A stretch of 64,000 nt of DNA from Acephala macrosclerotiorum (lineage: Eukaryota > Ascomycota > Leotiomycetes > Helotiales > Mollisiaceae): positions 62,001 to 126,000 of the forward strand of contig MU119363.1 in assembly GCA_014904845.1 (NCBI GenBank), in the 5' to 3' direction. Shown here in pieces: positions 51,611 through 63,865 of the stretch; position 1 is the stretch's first letter; each line of letters starts with the position of its first letter. The notes under the pieces were generated by a model, which was not told where the DNA came from, ran no database searches, and worked only from the letters and a program-made list of their open reading frames with translations. Both the position numbers and the translations under genes were made by a program.

Positions 51611-52794
51611 TATCTATGATGCAGATGGCTCCTCACACATCACATCCGTCACGTCCCAGCCCTGCCAAGTATTAATTCCCAAACCTTCGCGACCACCTCC
51701 GTGTGTCCGCCTCAGGCCTAATGGCAGACCCACGATCCAGAATCGTGACCGGCGGAACCTTTGTCCTTCTTACATCTGACTGCAGGGTTAGCGCACCATA
51801 GCCGCCAGACGTGCCTAGCGTCCACTCGGCTGCTCCACTCCACTCGTCTACTGACTTTCCGACTTTTTGAACGGATCTCAGTGGTCCTCGAGCGCTGAAG
51901 ATGAGCTGCAGGCATCAGGCAACAACAACCGCGGGCCTGGTAGCGATTGGTCAGCTCGTGAAGCTGGTCAGTGTTGAACGTCGAAGACAAGCATTAAGTT
52001 TCTTTTTTGGACTTAGAGTGATTTCAAATCCGGATGTGGATGGGACACCTTTAATTTGAATGCTGTACCGATGATTCTCCTCAAATATGGAACACAGATC
52101 GTGTTCTATGTTTCCTATTCCTGTTCTCGTCCTGTCCAGCCCTGGAAGCTGATGCCTCCGAAGATAGAATGTGCTTCTAATAATTCCCATATCCTACACA
52201 ATCCTGAAAAATGCGCCTAAAAAGGGTATTCTAGTACATAGACACATACATCTGTAAAAGTTTCAAGTTCAAATCCCGAAACGCCAATGCAGCCCCTCCA
52301 CCCCTCAACCGGCCCCTGTCCTGCCTTGCCCTGCCCTTTGGGGACCGTTATGCTTCCCAATCCATTCCCGTCCGGAATCATGGATTTTTGATATCCCCTC
52401 CCAAGAAATGCTTGAGCGACATGTACCGAATCGGGCCGCGTCCCTCCCTTCTCTGTCCCTTCCCTTCTAAACTCCGGAACTTGACAGCTGAATGATCGAC
52501 CATGCGTATGTGGCGTGAGGTGGATTTGGATATAGATGCGTGTAACCATCAGCCGCCCCCTAAATTCGTTACCGAAGTAAATTTGGGTTGTTCGATTGTC
52601 GAATCTGCTTCGCGTGTCTCCCGAAGCTGACTGCATCTGGGGGCCAATCCATCGGATGTTGTGTTGCATCGTTACGTCGTTTGATCTCCTTTTGGCCGCT
52701 TTTTGGTCTCTTTTGATTAAATGCAACGCTTTCGTACACCGGAGGTGATGTGGTGATACTTCCTTTCTATTTTGCGAAATGCGATGCGAATCGT

Positions 52795-54211
52795 TCAGTT
52801 GGACCAAACGGCTTCATGGCCCCCGTCTTGGTTACCGAGGTATTCTGGTCTCTCTAAAAATGTTCCTGGGGCTGACGTGAGGGGGTTATCATGCGCATGC
52901 GGGTCGCGACTTAATGGTGGTGGGGAATAGTGTGCTCCGGAGCTGTACGAGGCTTGTCTTGACTGATTGTCTGAGCCGCGAATTGGAACTCTCATTGAGT
53001 GCTGGTCATTGTTGCTGTAGCTTTGTGGTCTGAAGTCAACGGTCTCGATGTCAAAACGTTTTGAGCATCCATCTTCCATGTGTCTGTAAATCATTAGCTT
53101 GTGTTTTAATGTATGCAGAAAAGGGGACTTACCTTCTAAGTGTGTCTTTTCTCGCAAAGAACCTGCTGCAGTAGTCGCATCTGTGGTTTCTCTGCTTCAT
53201 GTGCACACTTTGGTGGTGTCTTTGCAAATCCGTCTTTCGAACAAACTTCTTGTTGCAGTCCTTGACAGGACATGGGAATGGATACTCTCGGCTGGCGTCA
53301 TGAGTTTCCATGTGAGCTTTGAAATTGTAGCTTCTTCCAAAGAGCTTGCCGCATCCTTTGACATGGCATTGGAAGTTTGCATCTTCTTTTGAAGTGAGTC
53401 TTCGAGTTCGAGTGCGGGGTACTCCACTTGCGCGTCGCGGAGCTTGAGATCCTGAGCCAGGTTCTCCGCTCTCAGAACGTCTATCGTAAGGTGGGATAGG
53501 CAATGAAGTGATGCCAGGCAGTTCTGGAGGATTGCCATATTCCATCTTTGGCCATCCCATGGAAGCTTGGTCATTGTAGTAGGCTGCCTCGAGGCTTCCA
53601 GCATACGGTCCAGCAGAGGAAACAAGAAGACTGTGGTTGAGTTGCGGGGAGCTCAACATCATAGAGTCATTTCCAGCAACATAGTCGGGGTGGTCCTCCA
53701 TCTTGATGCGTGGAGTGTAGGAGTGGGTAGATCCAGCTTGGGTGAAGATCTCAGAGGCTGGAGCTGAGAAGGAAGATCGTTGAGAAGTGTTGCCGGAAGG
53801 GACTGGTGAGGCGGGTAGTACGGTTACTTCTGACGTTTGAGCCGAGTATATATCATGACTGTAAGGGGTTGGTCCAGTTGTGTGGTACGGCGCAAAAGGG
53901 TCATATTCTGCCGGTAGTAGATTGGGGTTAGAGTGAGATGACCTCGGGGTATCCCGATGCTGTAAAGTCGTATTTGGCCAGTTGTTTGTGGCTGAGGGAG
54001 ACGAAATGTTCGTCACTGGACCATTCTCCACGGTGGAGCCAGACATTGGACATGAATAGAGTCCGAGTCCTTGTAATGAGTCTGTCGAACGATACCGAGA
54101 GTCACTCTGTGCAGGCGACGGATATTCATAGAGCGGCTGAGGATTCGAGTTATATGGATATGGTGAGGTTGGTGAGCGTGCGGATTGTGGGGTCAACTCC
54201 ATCTTCGACAA
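52795..54211 (-). CDS. C2H2 zinc-finger transcription factor
   Basis: Two exons (53133-54211, 52795-53083) with a 49-base GT-AG intron give 455 residues. The first 270 are Ser/Pro/Tyr-rich, as in activation or regulatory regions. Three fingers follow at about 282-366. Finger 1 has CHVKGC with HMETH, finger 2 has CPVKDC with HHQSVH, and finger 3 has CDYC with H361 and Cys366 (HMEDGC), so it is a C2HC finger. The intron cuts finger 3 between Arg360 and His361. The C-terminal 90 residues are disordered. It would act in the nucleus; target genes are unknown and I cannot assign it to a named regulator. MELTPQS nine bases in is an alternative start. It stands alone in about 11 kb without other clear genes, which often marks regulators with long control regions. 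Confidence 0.9.
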
Positions 54212-57200
54212 GAATAGAGAAGAAGGATGGATTATGTATGATGTAGAGAATAGACAAATCGCCGGGGGTCTGGGAAGCCAACAGCTTTATCGAGAATTCT
54301 TGTGGAGTGAGTAAGGGTGAAGGAGCCTGATTGGTGACCTCATATGTACCGATAACTTAGTGAGGGGGAGGGCACGTTTAAGAATGCCACCAGTGCGGGA
54401 GATAACCACGAGGAGAAGATGCCGTGAGAATGGTGTCCAAGCTCAAGAATAGCTCGAGGGATGAGCAAGACGTAATATGCTGCTGTTGGTTGAAGAAGGC
54501 GATGAAGTTTCGAAAGGAAGTCAAGGCAGACTTTAAACTATTGCTACCCTTCAAACAAACATATAATAACGGTGATGGGTCTAATGTAAATCCTGTTGTT
54601 CCAAGGGTATACGGCAGTGCTAGAGAGGATGGAGGGGCTTGACTCTTCCAGGAAGATGAAAGGAACTGGTAGGGTCAAGCAGCCACCCTAGCCAACATGC
54701 CAAGTGACCGCTTCAGGCTGCAGGGTGGTGCATCTCGAAGGTCCTAGTTGCCCTAGTGGGAATCCGATGCAAAGGTACAGTACCAAATATCCTCGATGGG
54801 CCAGGGCCCTTGGGGTGGCGTGGGAATGGGACGGCCATTGCAAACCAGGCCTGCAACTAGGTCACTGCACGACGCTCAATATTGCTGTGATGAGCGGGTC
54901 TGGTTGGCAGTAATTGCTGACATGACTGTTCCATCCATACGTTCCAATGCGCACAGGGAATTTCCAACGACCAGGAGGAAGACCAATGCCCCTGTCTCTG
55001 TGCATTTTAGACCACGAACCAGGATGTGGAAACGAGAGCGTTAGAACCCGTGGAACCCGTTAGATACATCGTGCCAGGTAGAGGAACTAGCGAGTAAGCG
55101 ACAAGACAGGCAGCACTTGCACTGGCATGGGACGATGTGATGCTCTACTCTGCTCTGCTCTGCGGGAGGGTTCAGCACGGGCGGGCCAGGGCTCCTGTCT
55201 CCATTCAGGGAGACAGGAGGCGAGATCAGGCCAAAGAATTAGTGCTGCCAGCTGGAAAGACTAGCAGAATGGACACCACCAGCGGAGCACTTACCTCTCG
55301 AGGTCCAGCAGCTCGTTGAGCGGTTTGACGAGTGAGGCTGACCGAGTATGGAATTTTCATTTTTGGGCAGCTCGAAAACACCGCGGACACCGGCTAATGT
55401 CCGAACACTTAGGAGAGCCAAGCTTCAGCTTCATCCACTATTCTAACAAGACCGTTGCATGATGCTATTTGGGTGCCTGCGGAACTGTCTGGGCATGCGA
55501 TTAAACAATTAGATGGGAGCTAAAGCCGAGAGCAGCTGCCCTCTCCGTTGGTGGGGAATGATGAGTGCTCGACTCGAACGTCAATCCCAGGACTAGCTTC
55601 CCCCCATCGGCCAGCAAGACCTTGATGTGTCGATACAATAGTTGGGTACAGGTACAGGTACATCGCAGAATACAACATATAGTGTGTGGCTGTTCAATCA
55701 CTCTCGGAGGCCGATCCCAAGATGCAGTGTGCTTGTGGTCGCAGCAGTACGACCGGTGAGGCACCATTTGCGAATTCCAGTGTGCTCGCGAGCTGCAGCA
55801 GGGTCGTTTACAATGCAGACAGCGTCTCCAAGCGCCAAAGAATCGCGCGTGGCGGGCTGCCGTCCCCGGGGCCCTCAGGGTATCTCGGTTCTGTACTGGG
55901 AGAAGCCTCTCTTCCTCTCTGCTCCTCACTGAAGCCATCATCGCATCGCAGGGTTATCCGCTGTCGAAAGTTTGGTGCCGTGATCCACCACCGCCCGTTC
56001 CCATCACAACCGCATTGGCCTACTCCGCCTCAAGCAGCCCCCCTGAGATTTGTCTCTGTGATAGGCTGGCTCGTAAACTGGCCTCAGAGCACTGAAGGCT
56101 GCACAGCCTCGAGAGGTATTTTCCTGCCTCGAGGCGACCTTTATTTCCATCACCGCTTCAACAGTGTCCAACTTCAGGATGCGGTCTCAATATCGACGAC
56201 CTCTTTCGACGTCATCCCCGAATGCAACCGATTTTCCACACGAGCAGTTCATAAATGTTGCCATTTCTCCTCCTCTGTTGCTAGGTAGACTTGTTGGGAG
56301 GCTGAGCCCAGCAGAACGGCAGTGCTCAGGTACCCGCGCCATGATCTTGAACCATCAATTGTTTCTCATGGTGGGATCACACGAAGCAATCCCATCTCGC
56401 GATTCTGGACAAACAATTGGCCTCTCGAACGAACGTCACGAGCAGCAGCGACTAAACTAGATGTCACCGAGTGGTAGTAACGTGTCGGTGAGGGTGTCGG
56501 TGATTTCGACATTCGAGAAGCAGAGATTGTCTTCGCTATCGTTCGCTATTTTCAGAGCTCTGTGGTTGAGGAAAGGCCTAGGGGGTCCAGAAGGAAGCTA
56601 TTAAAAGATATGGGGACTCGTTCATACTCTCCTGGGACAAGTCAAGCCCAAGTCCTGTAAGGTCAGGACGATCAGTCACATGTTGATATCTAGCTTTGAA
56701 GATCTTCGGATATGCTTGCCCGAGCAGCTGGTTACCTAGCGAATTAACCTCAGGTTTTCCGTCAACCTGGCCACCTAAACCAAGCGTCTTCCACCATTTC
56801 GGGTTCACTTAGACGAAGTATGGGTCGGATAGTTTCCATCAACATCCGCGGGAACTGGAAATTCGCGGTCCCAACATCAAATATGGGTCAATGCGAACCG
56901 AATGATGGATCCAAGTGATGCAGCTCCGTCGCACTTGCTATAGCTACAAGCTTCGACCCTGTCCAAAGGTTATCGTCGGTAGACTCGGTAAACTTCCAAA
57001 CACTACCACGACAGCGCTTAAGTCCCAGAATTTCATTCTCCAAACATCGTCGCAGACTTACAAGTTCACGACCAGAGTTCAACTCTAAGAGAGGAAGTGA
57101 CTGCTGGCTTTACGTTAAACTGTATCCCCTACGGAGTAGGTACATGAGTACTTCGTACCAGAACTTCTGTGAATTCTCGCGTAAAATGCCCCTAATGTGT

Positions 57201-58427
57201 CATCAAGAACATCTGTATTTCCCGATCGGTATCGCATTCGCTTCGCAACTACCAATTGAATGACGCTTCTAAACCAACTCAGTCCTTAATCTAGGATTTT
57301 TAGATCCTCAAATATGCCTTGGGGAGGCAGATTTGATTCATCACACATGTAATGCAAAAAGGAACACCGAACCCTATGACTTCTGGCCAATAAACCCGCT
57401 TGGTCATGCAATCCAGTTGAAACCGATCATCAAACGCATGCCAATTCCCAATCCCCTTGGTCCAAATACCATTACCGACCTACAGGAATCCAAAATGAGT
57501 GGTCAGCAATTTGTTTTTTCGACATCAGATGAAATTGTTATAATATCGGCGAGGCTGACTTTTAAATCTCGGCCCAGTGTCTCGGCCCCCATACTTGGGG
57601 GAAGGCTGATATCAGGAAATAAGACTTGATACACGGTAGGGGTGTCTGTTTGAGGTCGGCGATCTGGAGTTAAGGTTGGTACGGAGTGAGGTCCTTGTCG
57701 AAGAAGTTCGGCTGAGCTGCATATCAGAAATGCCGGCTCCAGGATTGTTTGAAATGGGGCCGAGAACTGCGAACATCTCGTATCTCTTTAATTACGGACG
57801 TAAAGTAATGCAGTACGGACGTATTCCATATCCCAACGATGGGTTTTCAACTGTTGTTCGATTGTGACCTCGGCAGGGAACTGTTCCGTGCTAATAATTT
57901 CGTAGAGGGTATGGGTACGTATGGATGACAACATTTGTCATACAGAGGGCTTTAACCGCGAGGTTGTGGAACGTGAAAAGAAGAAAAGAAGGGTTCGCTG
58001 CAGGAGAGGCGCACTGCCCCTTATCAGATGACTTTGAAGTTTGAAAACTGCGCCGGCTTTCTGCAAGTGCTGGAAAAGCACTGTAAACAATATAATCTTA
58101 CATACAGGACTACGCTATAAGAAATATTGCGCCATCGTATATACCATGCATAAGGACGAGATACATCTGACCAAGAGCGGGCTCGAGGTTTTCAACACGC
58201 TGTCGGGCAAACATTCAAGAGCTGAAAGAAATTCATTAGGTTATTGGATTTCAAGGGTGGCTGGCAAGAGCTCATCCCCTCCAAAAAGCTTGTGCCGAAG
58301 CTGACAAAAACGCCTGCTGCTAATGCTGAACCCCTTTTGGGGACAATCGTGAAGAAGCGGGAAGATCTTGGACCTGAACTCCTGAAAAAAAATTATCATA
58401 AGATGCAGACATCCACTCTACTTTTTT
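54212..58427. other. Gene-poor stretch upstream of the C2H2 gene, 4.2 kb
   Basis: This is the whole upstream region of the C2H2 gene up to the ATG18 stop. Frames of up to 200 codons occur on the plus strand (55686-56288) but lack protein character. Tandem TACAGG copies lie near 55648-55663. A near-perfect inverted pair (TACGGAGTA and TACTTCGTA) lies at 57130-57157, and a direct TACGGACGTA pair at about 57793 and 57813. Long leader, upstream control elements or non-coding transcripts are plausible. Confidence 0.5.
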
Positions 58428-59898
58428 TCAATTGGTATAATCCATGGCTGATTGGTCAAGCTTATCATCCCCTTCGAGTACACTAGATTATGTCAATTAT
58501 ACATCATCGAGAGTTGGGAGCAAATTACTCACGAATATTGCTTAACCAACACCCCCTCACCCCCATTCTCCAAATCGATGCCAAAAACATAGAAGCCTCC
58601 GTCACTAGTAACCACCATTACTTGCGGACTAGTATTGAGCATGGCAACCACACTTCTGAGTGGGCCACCCGACGCATTCGTTCCCATGCTTTTTGGGATC
58701 TTGATAAATGCGAAGTCCCTCATGGGTTCCCACATCTCTGTAACGGCTTGTGGCAAGTATCCTCCAACCATACCTGCGACGTTCTTTCCCACCAACTGAG
58801 ATGACCTTCTAATCATGCTACCGAAAGTACCGCTTGCCTTTCGAGCTGCAGTCGGTGGTTCTACGTTGTCACTACCTGGCGAAGTGCCTGTTGTTGGAGA
58901 TTCGCCGCCGCTATCGTAGCTTCGAGATCGGGCCCATCTTTCATCTGGAGACTTTGGCGACAGTGGTCGAAGACCTGTAGGGGCTGGGCCAAGTCTGAAT
59001 ATATGAACTGTGTCGGTCGTAGACGAAACGCAGAGTAACGTCGAGCTTAGGTTGAACGACATGCTGTAGATTGTGGAAGGATATGTGCCTCTTCGGAATT
59101 GGTATAATTTGGTCCCCTTCGGTAGAGAAAACACTCTGATAATAGTCCCCGTTTCCGAAGCTGTAGCGAGCAGAGTTCCCTCATTATTCAACGCGATACA
59201 TGACAGCGGTGCCTTGTGTGCCTCCACGACGTTGAGAGCCTCCAATTTCAATGTATCAAATATCAGAACTTCACCAGAAGTTGGTGGAACGTATTGCGAC
59301 GGTGGTGGCGCATGAGCAGGTCGTTTATCCCCCGAGTCTTCTCGAGCTTTCGGTAGCGGGTATGCAAGGTAACAATTCTCTGATGATGGCGCAAGAGCGC
59401 ATATCGCATTCGGGTTCGGCGATGTCGGGATAGTATAGAGAAGGCTCATGTTCGAGATGTCGTACAAGTATATTTCCTCCTCCAGCACAACCGCAAGCCG
59501 CTTTCTGTTCAGTCTTACAGCAAGAACCGCAGATGGGAAGGTGAGCTCGCAGATTATTGAAGACCTCTATCACAATGTCAGTATTGTAGAATTTGGGGCC
59601 CAAACTCTATAGCAAAAAGACTACCTCCAGCTGTATCGTACCTTCGTATTCTGTATGACCAGATGTCTTGGGGACAGTATGAGCGCAACTAACGAAGTTG
59701 AGAACAACATCTCAATAAGCGCAACGTTTCCGTCATCGCTGCTGAATATCTTCGCAAAGGGATCAGTGTGGTATATTCGGAAACCTCTTGAAGTTCCTAG
59801 CCCAGGCAGTCAGCGCGATTTACCGGAAGGGATAGGGTAGCCTTACCAACAGCTAAGCAGCTGTAGTCTTGATTGAAGGTAACAAAGTTCATAGCCAT
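58428..59898 (-). CDS. ATG18: Autophagy PROPPIN (WD-repeat, PI3P/PI(3,5)P2-binding)
   Basis: Atg18 binds phosphoinositides on the autophagosome precursor and the vacuole. Exons 59847-59898, 59642-59796, 58533-59566 and 58428-58482 with GT-AG introns give 431 residues, matching the family. The start [26 protein letters not shown] is characteristic. The lipid-binding FRRG motif lies at 226-229 ([19 protein letters not shown]). The preceding repeat is [27 protein letters not shown] Ser/Pro-rich loop (about 275-325) lies where family members carry the variable membrane-binding loop. The last exon supplies [18 protein letters not shown], which an unspliced reading would miss by stopping at KQYS. 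Another Met two codons in is an alternative start. The gene diverges from PPM2, 418 bases apart. Confidence 0.94.
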
Positions 59899-60316
59899 AG
59901 CTTCGTTTGAAGCTACTGATCGCGCAGCCGGGAGCTTGGAAGCTATATCGACTGGCTCGTAAGGTATGCCAGGGAAGCAAAATTCGTGCCGGCGACGAGG
60001 AGCGAAGACGACAGCTCGAGGGGAGCTAAGTGGCGTGCGAAGCTGTAGCAGAACAGTACGAGCTCTTTGGTACGACCATCTGGACTTTGACTCGGTTGTG
60101 AATATGTTAAAGATTGTTGATGATTATGGCGCGGGGATCTACAAAAGCTAGGACCTTGGGCTTGGGGCTGAAAATAAGGTGTGGTCTGAGCTTCGCGCTA
60201 GAATTGATCGAGAAAACTAGAAAATAATCTCCTCTGATCTTCCTCGCTAAAACAAAGGGATGTTGCGAATATCTTCCCGACATTACAATATTATTCCATC
60301 CTAACGAATCCTCAAG
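59899..60316. promoter_or_regulatory. Divergent promoter, ATG18 and PPM2
   Basis: These 418 bases lie between two opposite start codons. No gene-like frame or clear core element was identified. Confidence 0.45.
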
Positions 60317-63300
60317 ATGAAGAAGCCAGGCATGCACACACCCGCTGCGCTCGGAGCTAAGCCCACGAGAGCTCCAACCAAAACAAAGTCACAGCAAATC
60401 GATGATTCAATTATGGGCGTCCGTACATTTTCTTCCACAACCTACTCATTTTGGCTAACTTCTATGTCAGACAAACAACAGCAGCATAGTGTCAAAGCGT
60501 AGTGTTGAACGACTATACTACCCAAATGAGCAGTTTTTCCGCCACTTTGTCAAAAAGGTTCACAGACGAGCGCCTCTTATTAATCGTGGTTATTGGCTAC
60601 GGATGAAAGCTATCGACCAAGTTATGAGGCAGTTTCTAGAGCAAGTTTCCGAAAAACCAAAAGTTGTTATCAATTTGGGTTGTGGATAGTAAGTGTATTC
60701 CCCCAGATATCATGTATACATAGCTGACTATCATCTCAGTGATCCACTTCCTTGGCAATGCCTCACCAGGTACGAGTCACATTGCCAGGGAACTAAATTT
60801 GTCGACATTGATTATCGGGATCTCATGCTCAAGAAGCGATATGTTGTCGAAAACACCGATGACTTAAAGTCCCTCTTGACAAACATTGAAGTGTCTGACG
60901 GCGACGTCTTACTTCGGAGCGACCAATACCTCCAAATAGGATGTGATCTTCGTGACCTTGGAAGCCTTGATAGTATTTTATCAAGTACCATCGATTTGGA
61001 AAAATGTAAGAAGCTTCCCAAGCTAGCCACGAGATGCCACGAGAGATAGCGACAACGTCAGCCCAGCCAAGAACGCCCTAGCACGGTTTGAAAATTGAAA
61101 GCGCAAGGCATTGGTCTCAAGCCTGTTCTATTTAGATAGTCTTATCTCAAAAGTAGGGGCTAATGCTAATTCATCTCAGCTCTAGTTTTACTTACCGCCG
61201 AAGTCTCGATTACGTACATGAACGTCGAAGCCGCCGACGCTCTGATATCATGGGCTAGTAAACTACCACAAGGTATTTCACCAGTTCGTTGTCTAGGAAA
61301 AGGTACTGACTCAAATCAGCTCGTTTCTGTCTCCTTGAACAAATTATACCTGATGGGAAGGATCATCCATTTTCACAAACAATGATGGCACATTTCAACA
61401 AGCTTCAAACCCCGCTGAGAGCAGTCGAGAAGTATCCCACCACGTCCGCGCAACAGTCACGCTTTCGTAATCTGGGATGGCCTTTAGTCTCGGTATGCAA
61501 CCTTTGGAAACTCTGGAGCCAACTCACGTTTGTTAGCTCGACAGATCGCGAGTATCTAGATAGCGTGGAGCCCTTTGATGAGTGGGAGGAACTCGCACTA
61601 TTCGGAGCCCATTATTTCTTGCTCGTTGCAGACACGCATTCCGAATCCGCTGGGTCCATTTTGGAAGAGACGGACTCCTCGAGTACTGTCGTCACCGCCG
61701 AATCGAACGCATCAGCGCAGGTCTCCTTTGCTGAGTACCCGAAGGCTCAAGGTTGCCGAAGATTTGCTGCAGCAATGCCATTGACAAGTCCAAACCGGAC
61801 TGAGGATGACATCGGTGTTTTCGGCGGCATAGGGATGATGACTAGGCTGAATACCTATGATGTATACAGCTCCAAATCGAGTGTGGAAAGCTCATCCGGC
61901 TCGCCTAGGTCATCTGCGATACCTTCAAGCAGAATGTGTCATACAATCACAGACCTTGGAGATACCGGCGCCATCCTCGTCGGTGGTAGAACGTCTCCGG
62001 ACGGTGCACTTTCTGATTGTTGGCTCTATCACAAGTGGCTGAAAGCATGGGAACGAGTCGACGACCTTCCCTATCCATTGTACCGCCACCAAGCAATAAA
62101 CTTAGGTAATGGTCGTGCCCTAGTCTCAACCGGAAGGATCGACTCTCGTACAGTGTCTGCTGACTACCTATTTTGGAGTCGGAAGACGGGCTGGCTAAAA
62201 TGTGCTTATGGAAAAGGAGACGTCCCCCCTCCAACGTATGGGGCAACATTCGGTCATTGTTCTATTACACCCTATGACTTAACAACTTATTTCAGATTCG
62301 GCATACTTGCTGGCGGCATGTCTTCGCACTCATCCATGCAGCAATCATCTTGGCGATGGGATCTGATTCTCCCAGATGAACCGCACCTACAGCCAGTCAT
62401 ATCGTTTGAACGCCTCCGCGATTTTGAGAAACATGCAGATATCTCACGCTTTGGTGCGAGTGTGGTCAATCATGGAGGCCGACTCTATGTTCTAGGAGGT
62501 ATCGTGAAAGACCACATTCTGAACTCATCCAATGAAATCTGTGCATTTGAATTTCGAGGCATAACGGGGGCATCTTCAGGCGTTCCTCTCAAACGAGCTC
62601 CCGGTACCCCCAGACCTCTCCTTGTGGGAACCACCGTGGTAAGCACCGAGGAGAACCTCGTAATCGTGGGTGGATCTGCTGTATGCTTCTCTTTTGGGAC
62701 ATTTTGGAACCGAGGCTGCTTTACCTTGAGACCTACTACAATTTATTTGCTTGATTCTAGTCCAGTTGAAAAGCCGTGGAAGTACATTTGGACAGCCGAG
62801 ACCGATTCATTGCAAGAAAGCTGCAAATTTTCGATCTCCGATACTCCATCTGCTCAAAGCGGCGTTGTCACCTTGCCACGCATACACCTGCGCTCGTCCG
62901 AAGACTTCGAGAAAGTCGTACAATCTAGCTCGCCTATCATTCTAGAAGGTTTGGACATTGGCTTATGCACGACAAATTGGACCACCGAGTACCTCAAAAA
63001 TCAGATCGGGGTTGATCGTGAGGTGAGCTTTTGCATTAAGAACTCATGATCCTGTGCTAACAACCTAGGTCATCGTTCATCAAGCTACCACGGAACACAT
63101 GAATTTCAAGACTAAGAATTTTGCATATGTCTCCAAGAAGTTTGGTGAGTTCATGGACCGAATTGAGAACGGAGAAAAGTTATATCTCCGGTCTCTGTCA
63201 CATGAGAAGCCATCAGAGAAGGTAGCAGACATCGCACAAGACTTTCCAACTATTACAGGAGATTTCAGGCTACCCCCTGAGCTGAAGATGGTGTCAGAAA

Positions 63301-63865
63301 ATGCCCATAGCTCACCTCTCAGAATCTCTGGTCCTGTCAACATGTGGCTTCATTACGACGTGAGACTTGCATGCACTTGTGTCACAGAATGTTCCTACTA
63401 ACGTCATCCCAGGTCATGGCCAATGTACTCTGCCAAATTCGTGGCTCGAAACGACTTTTTCTTTACCCACCTTCCGACGTCAAGCACTTAGGATTCGAGC
63501 CAGGGGCATCGAGCTCAGCCGTGAATGTATTCGAGAGACTGCAAGATGGTGGTATCCCAGGTGCTCAACCACACGAAGCTTTACTACAGCCGGGCGACGT
63601 CCTCTTCTTACCGCCGTTGTGGCTTCACACCACTTCTCCCACGACCGGATTGAGCATCTCAGTCAACATCTTCTTTCGAAACCTTTCGACAGGTTATGCT
63701 GCTGGAAAAGACGTGTATGGAAATCGAGACCTGCAAGCATATGAGAAAGGAAGACAGGATATTGCCAAGATTGTGGGATCGTTTGACAAGTTGCCCGCGG
63801 ACATTCGAGACTTCTACCTCCAAAGATTGATTGAAGAGTTTAAGCAAAAAGCGAGTCCCCGTTGA
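60317..63865 (+). CDS. PPM2: tRNA wybutosine-synthesizing protein 4 (methyltransferase, Kelch, JmjC)
   Basis: Ppm2/Tyw4 performs the last steps of wybutosine formation at position 37 of tRNA-Phe, methylating and methoxycarbonylating the side chain with S-adenosylmethionine. Exons 60317-60418, 60471-60688, 60740-61005, 61180-61272, 61320-63022, 63069-63359 and 63413-63865 give 1,041 residues. The methyltransferase part carries [20 protein letters not shown], the SAM site [24 protein letters not shown] and [12 protein letters not shown]. Kelch-like repeats fill about 370-720 ([24 protein letters not shown]). The C-terminal JmjC-like part has WLHYD (His889, Asp891) and LPPLWLHTT, giving the His-Asp-His metal set. 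Introns are GT-AG and short except intron 3 (174 bases). The domain order is diagnostic, so the call is firm. Confidence 0.95.

Larger units (their letters stand above)
46403..52794. other. Gene-poor stretch, 6.4 kb
   Basis: No confident gene is seen. Many short frames occur, with an excess on the minus strand at 48.4-49.96 kb that could reflect an intron-rich or decayed gene. A 53-codon frame at 46946-47107 and a 60-codon Cys-containing minus frame at 47614-47796 are unsupported. Tandem repeats lie at 50146-50229 and 51581-51610. The last 600 bases probably hold the 3' UTR of the C2H2 gene. Confidence 0.5.

Noticed and set aside
52250..52290. tRNA-like B-box (AGTTCAAATCCC)
   Set aside because: The flanking bases do not form a T-stem and no A-box or acceptor stem is found.
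52217..52807. 196-codon frame on the minus strand
   Set aside because: It directly follows the stop of the C2H2 gene on the same strand, has no domain and low-quality composition. It is most likely 3' UTR.
55686..56288. 200-codon frame on the plus strand
   Set aside because: It has no recognisable motif, overlaps other frames of similar length and shows the Ser/Arg/Pro bias expected of GC-rich non-coding DNA.
57130..57157. Near-perfect inverted repeat TACGGAGTA/TACTTCGTA
   Set aside because: Considered as a MITE end or terminator, but only nine-base arms with one mismatch and no target-site duplication or partner end were seen.
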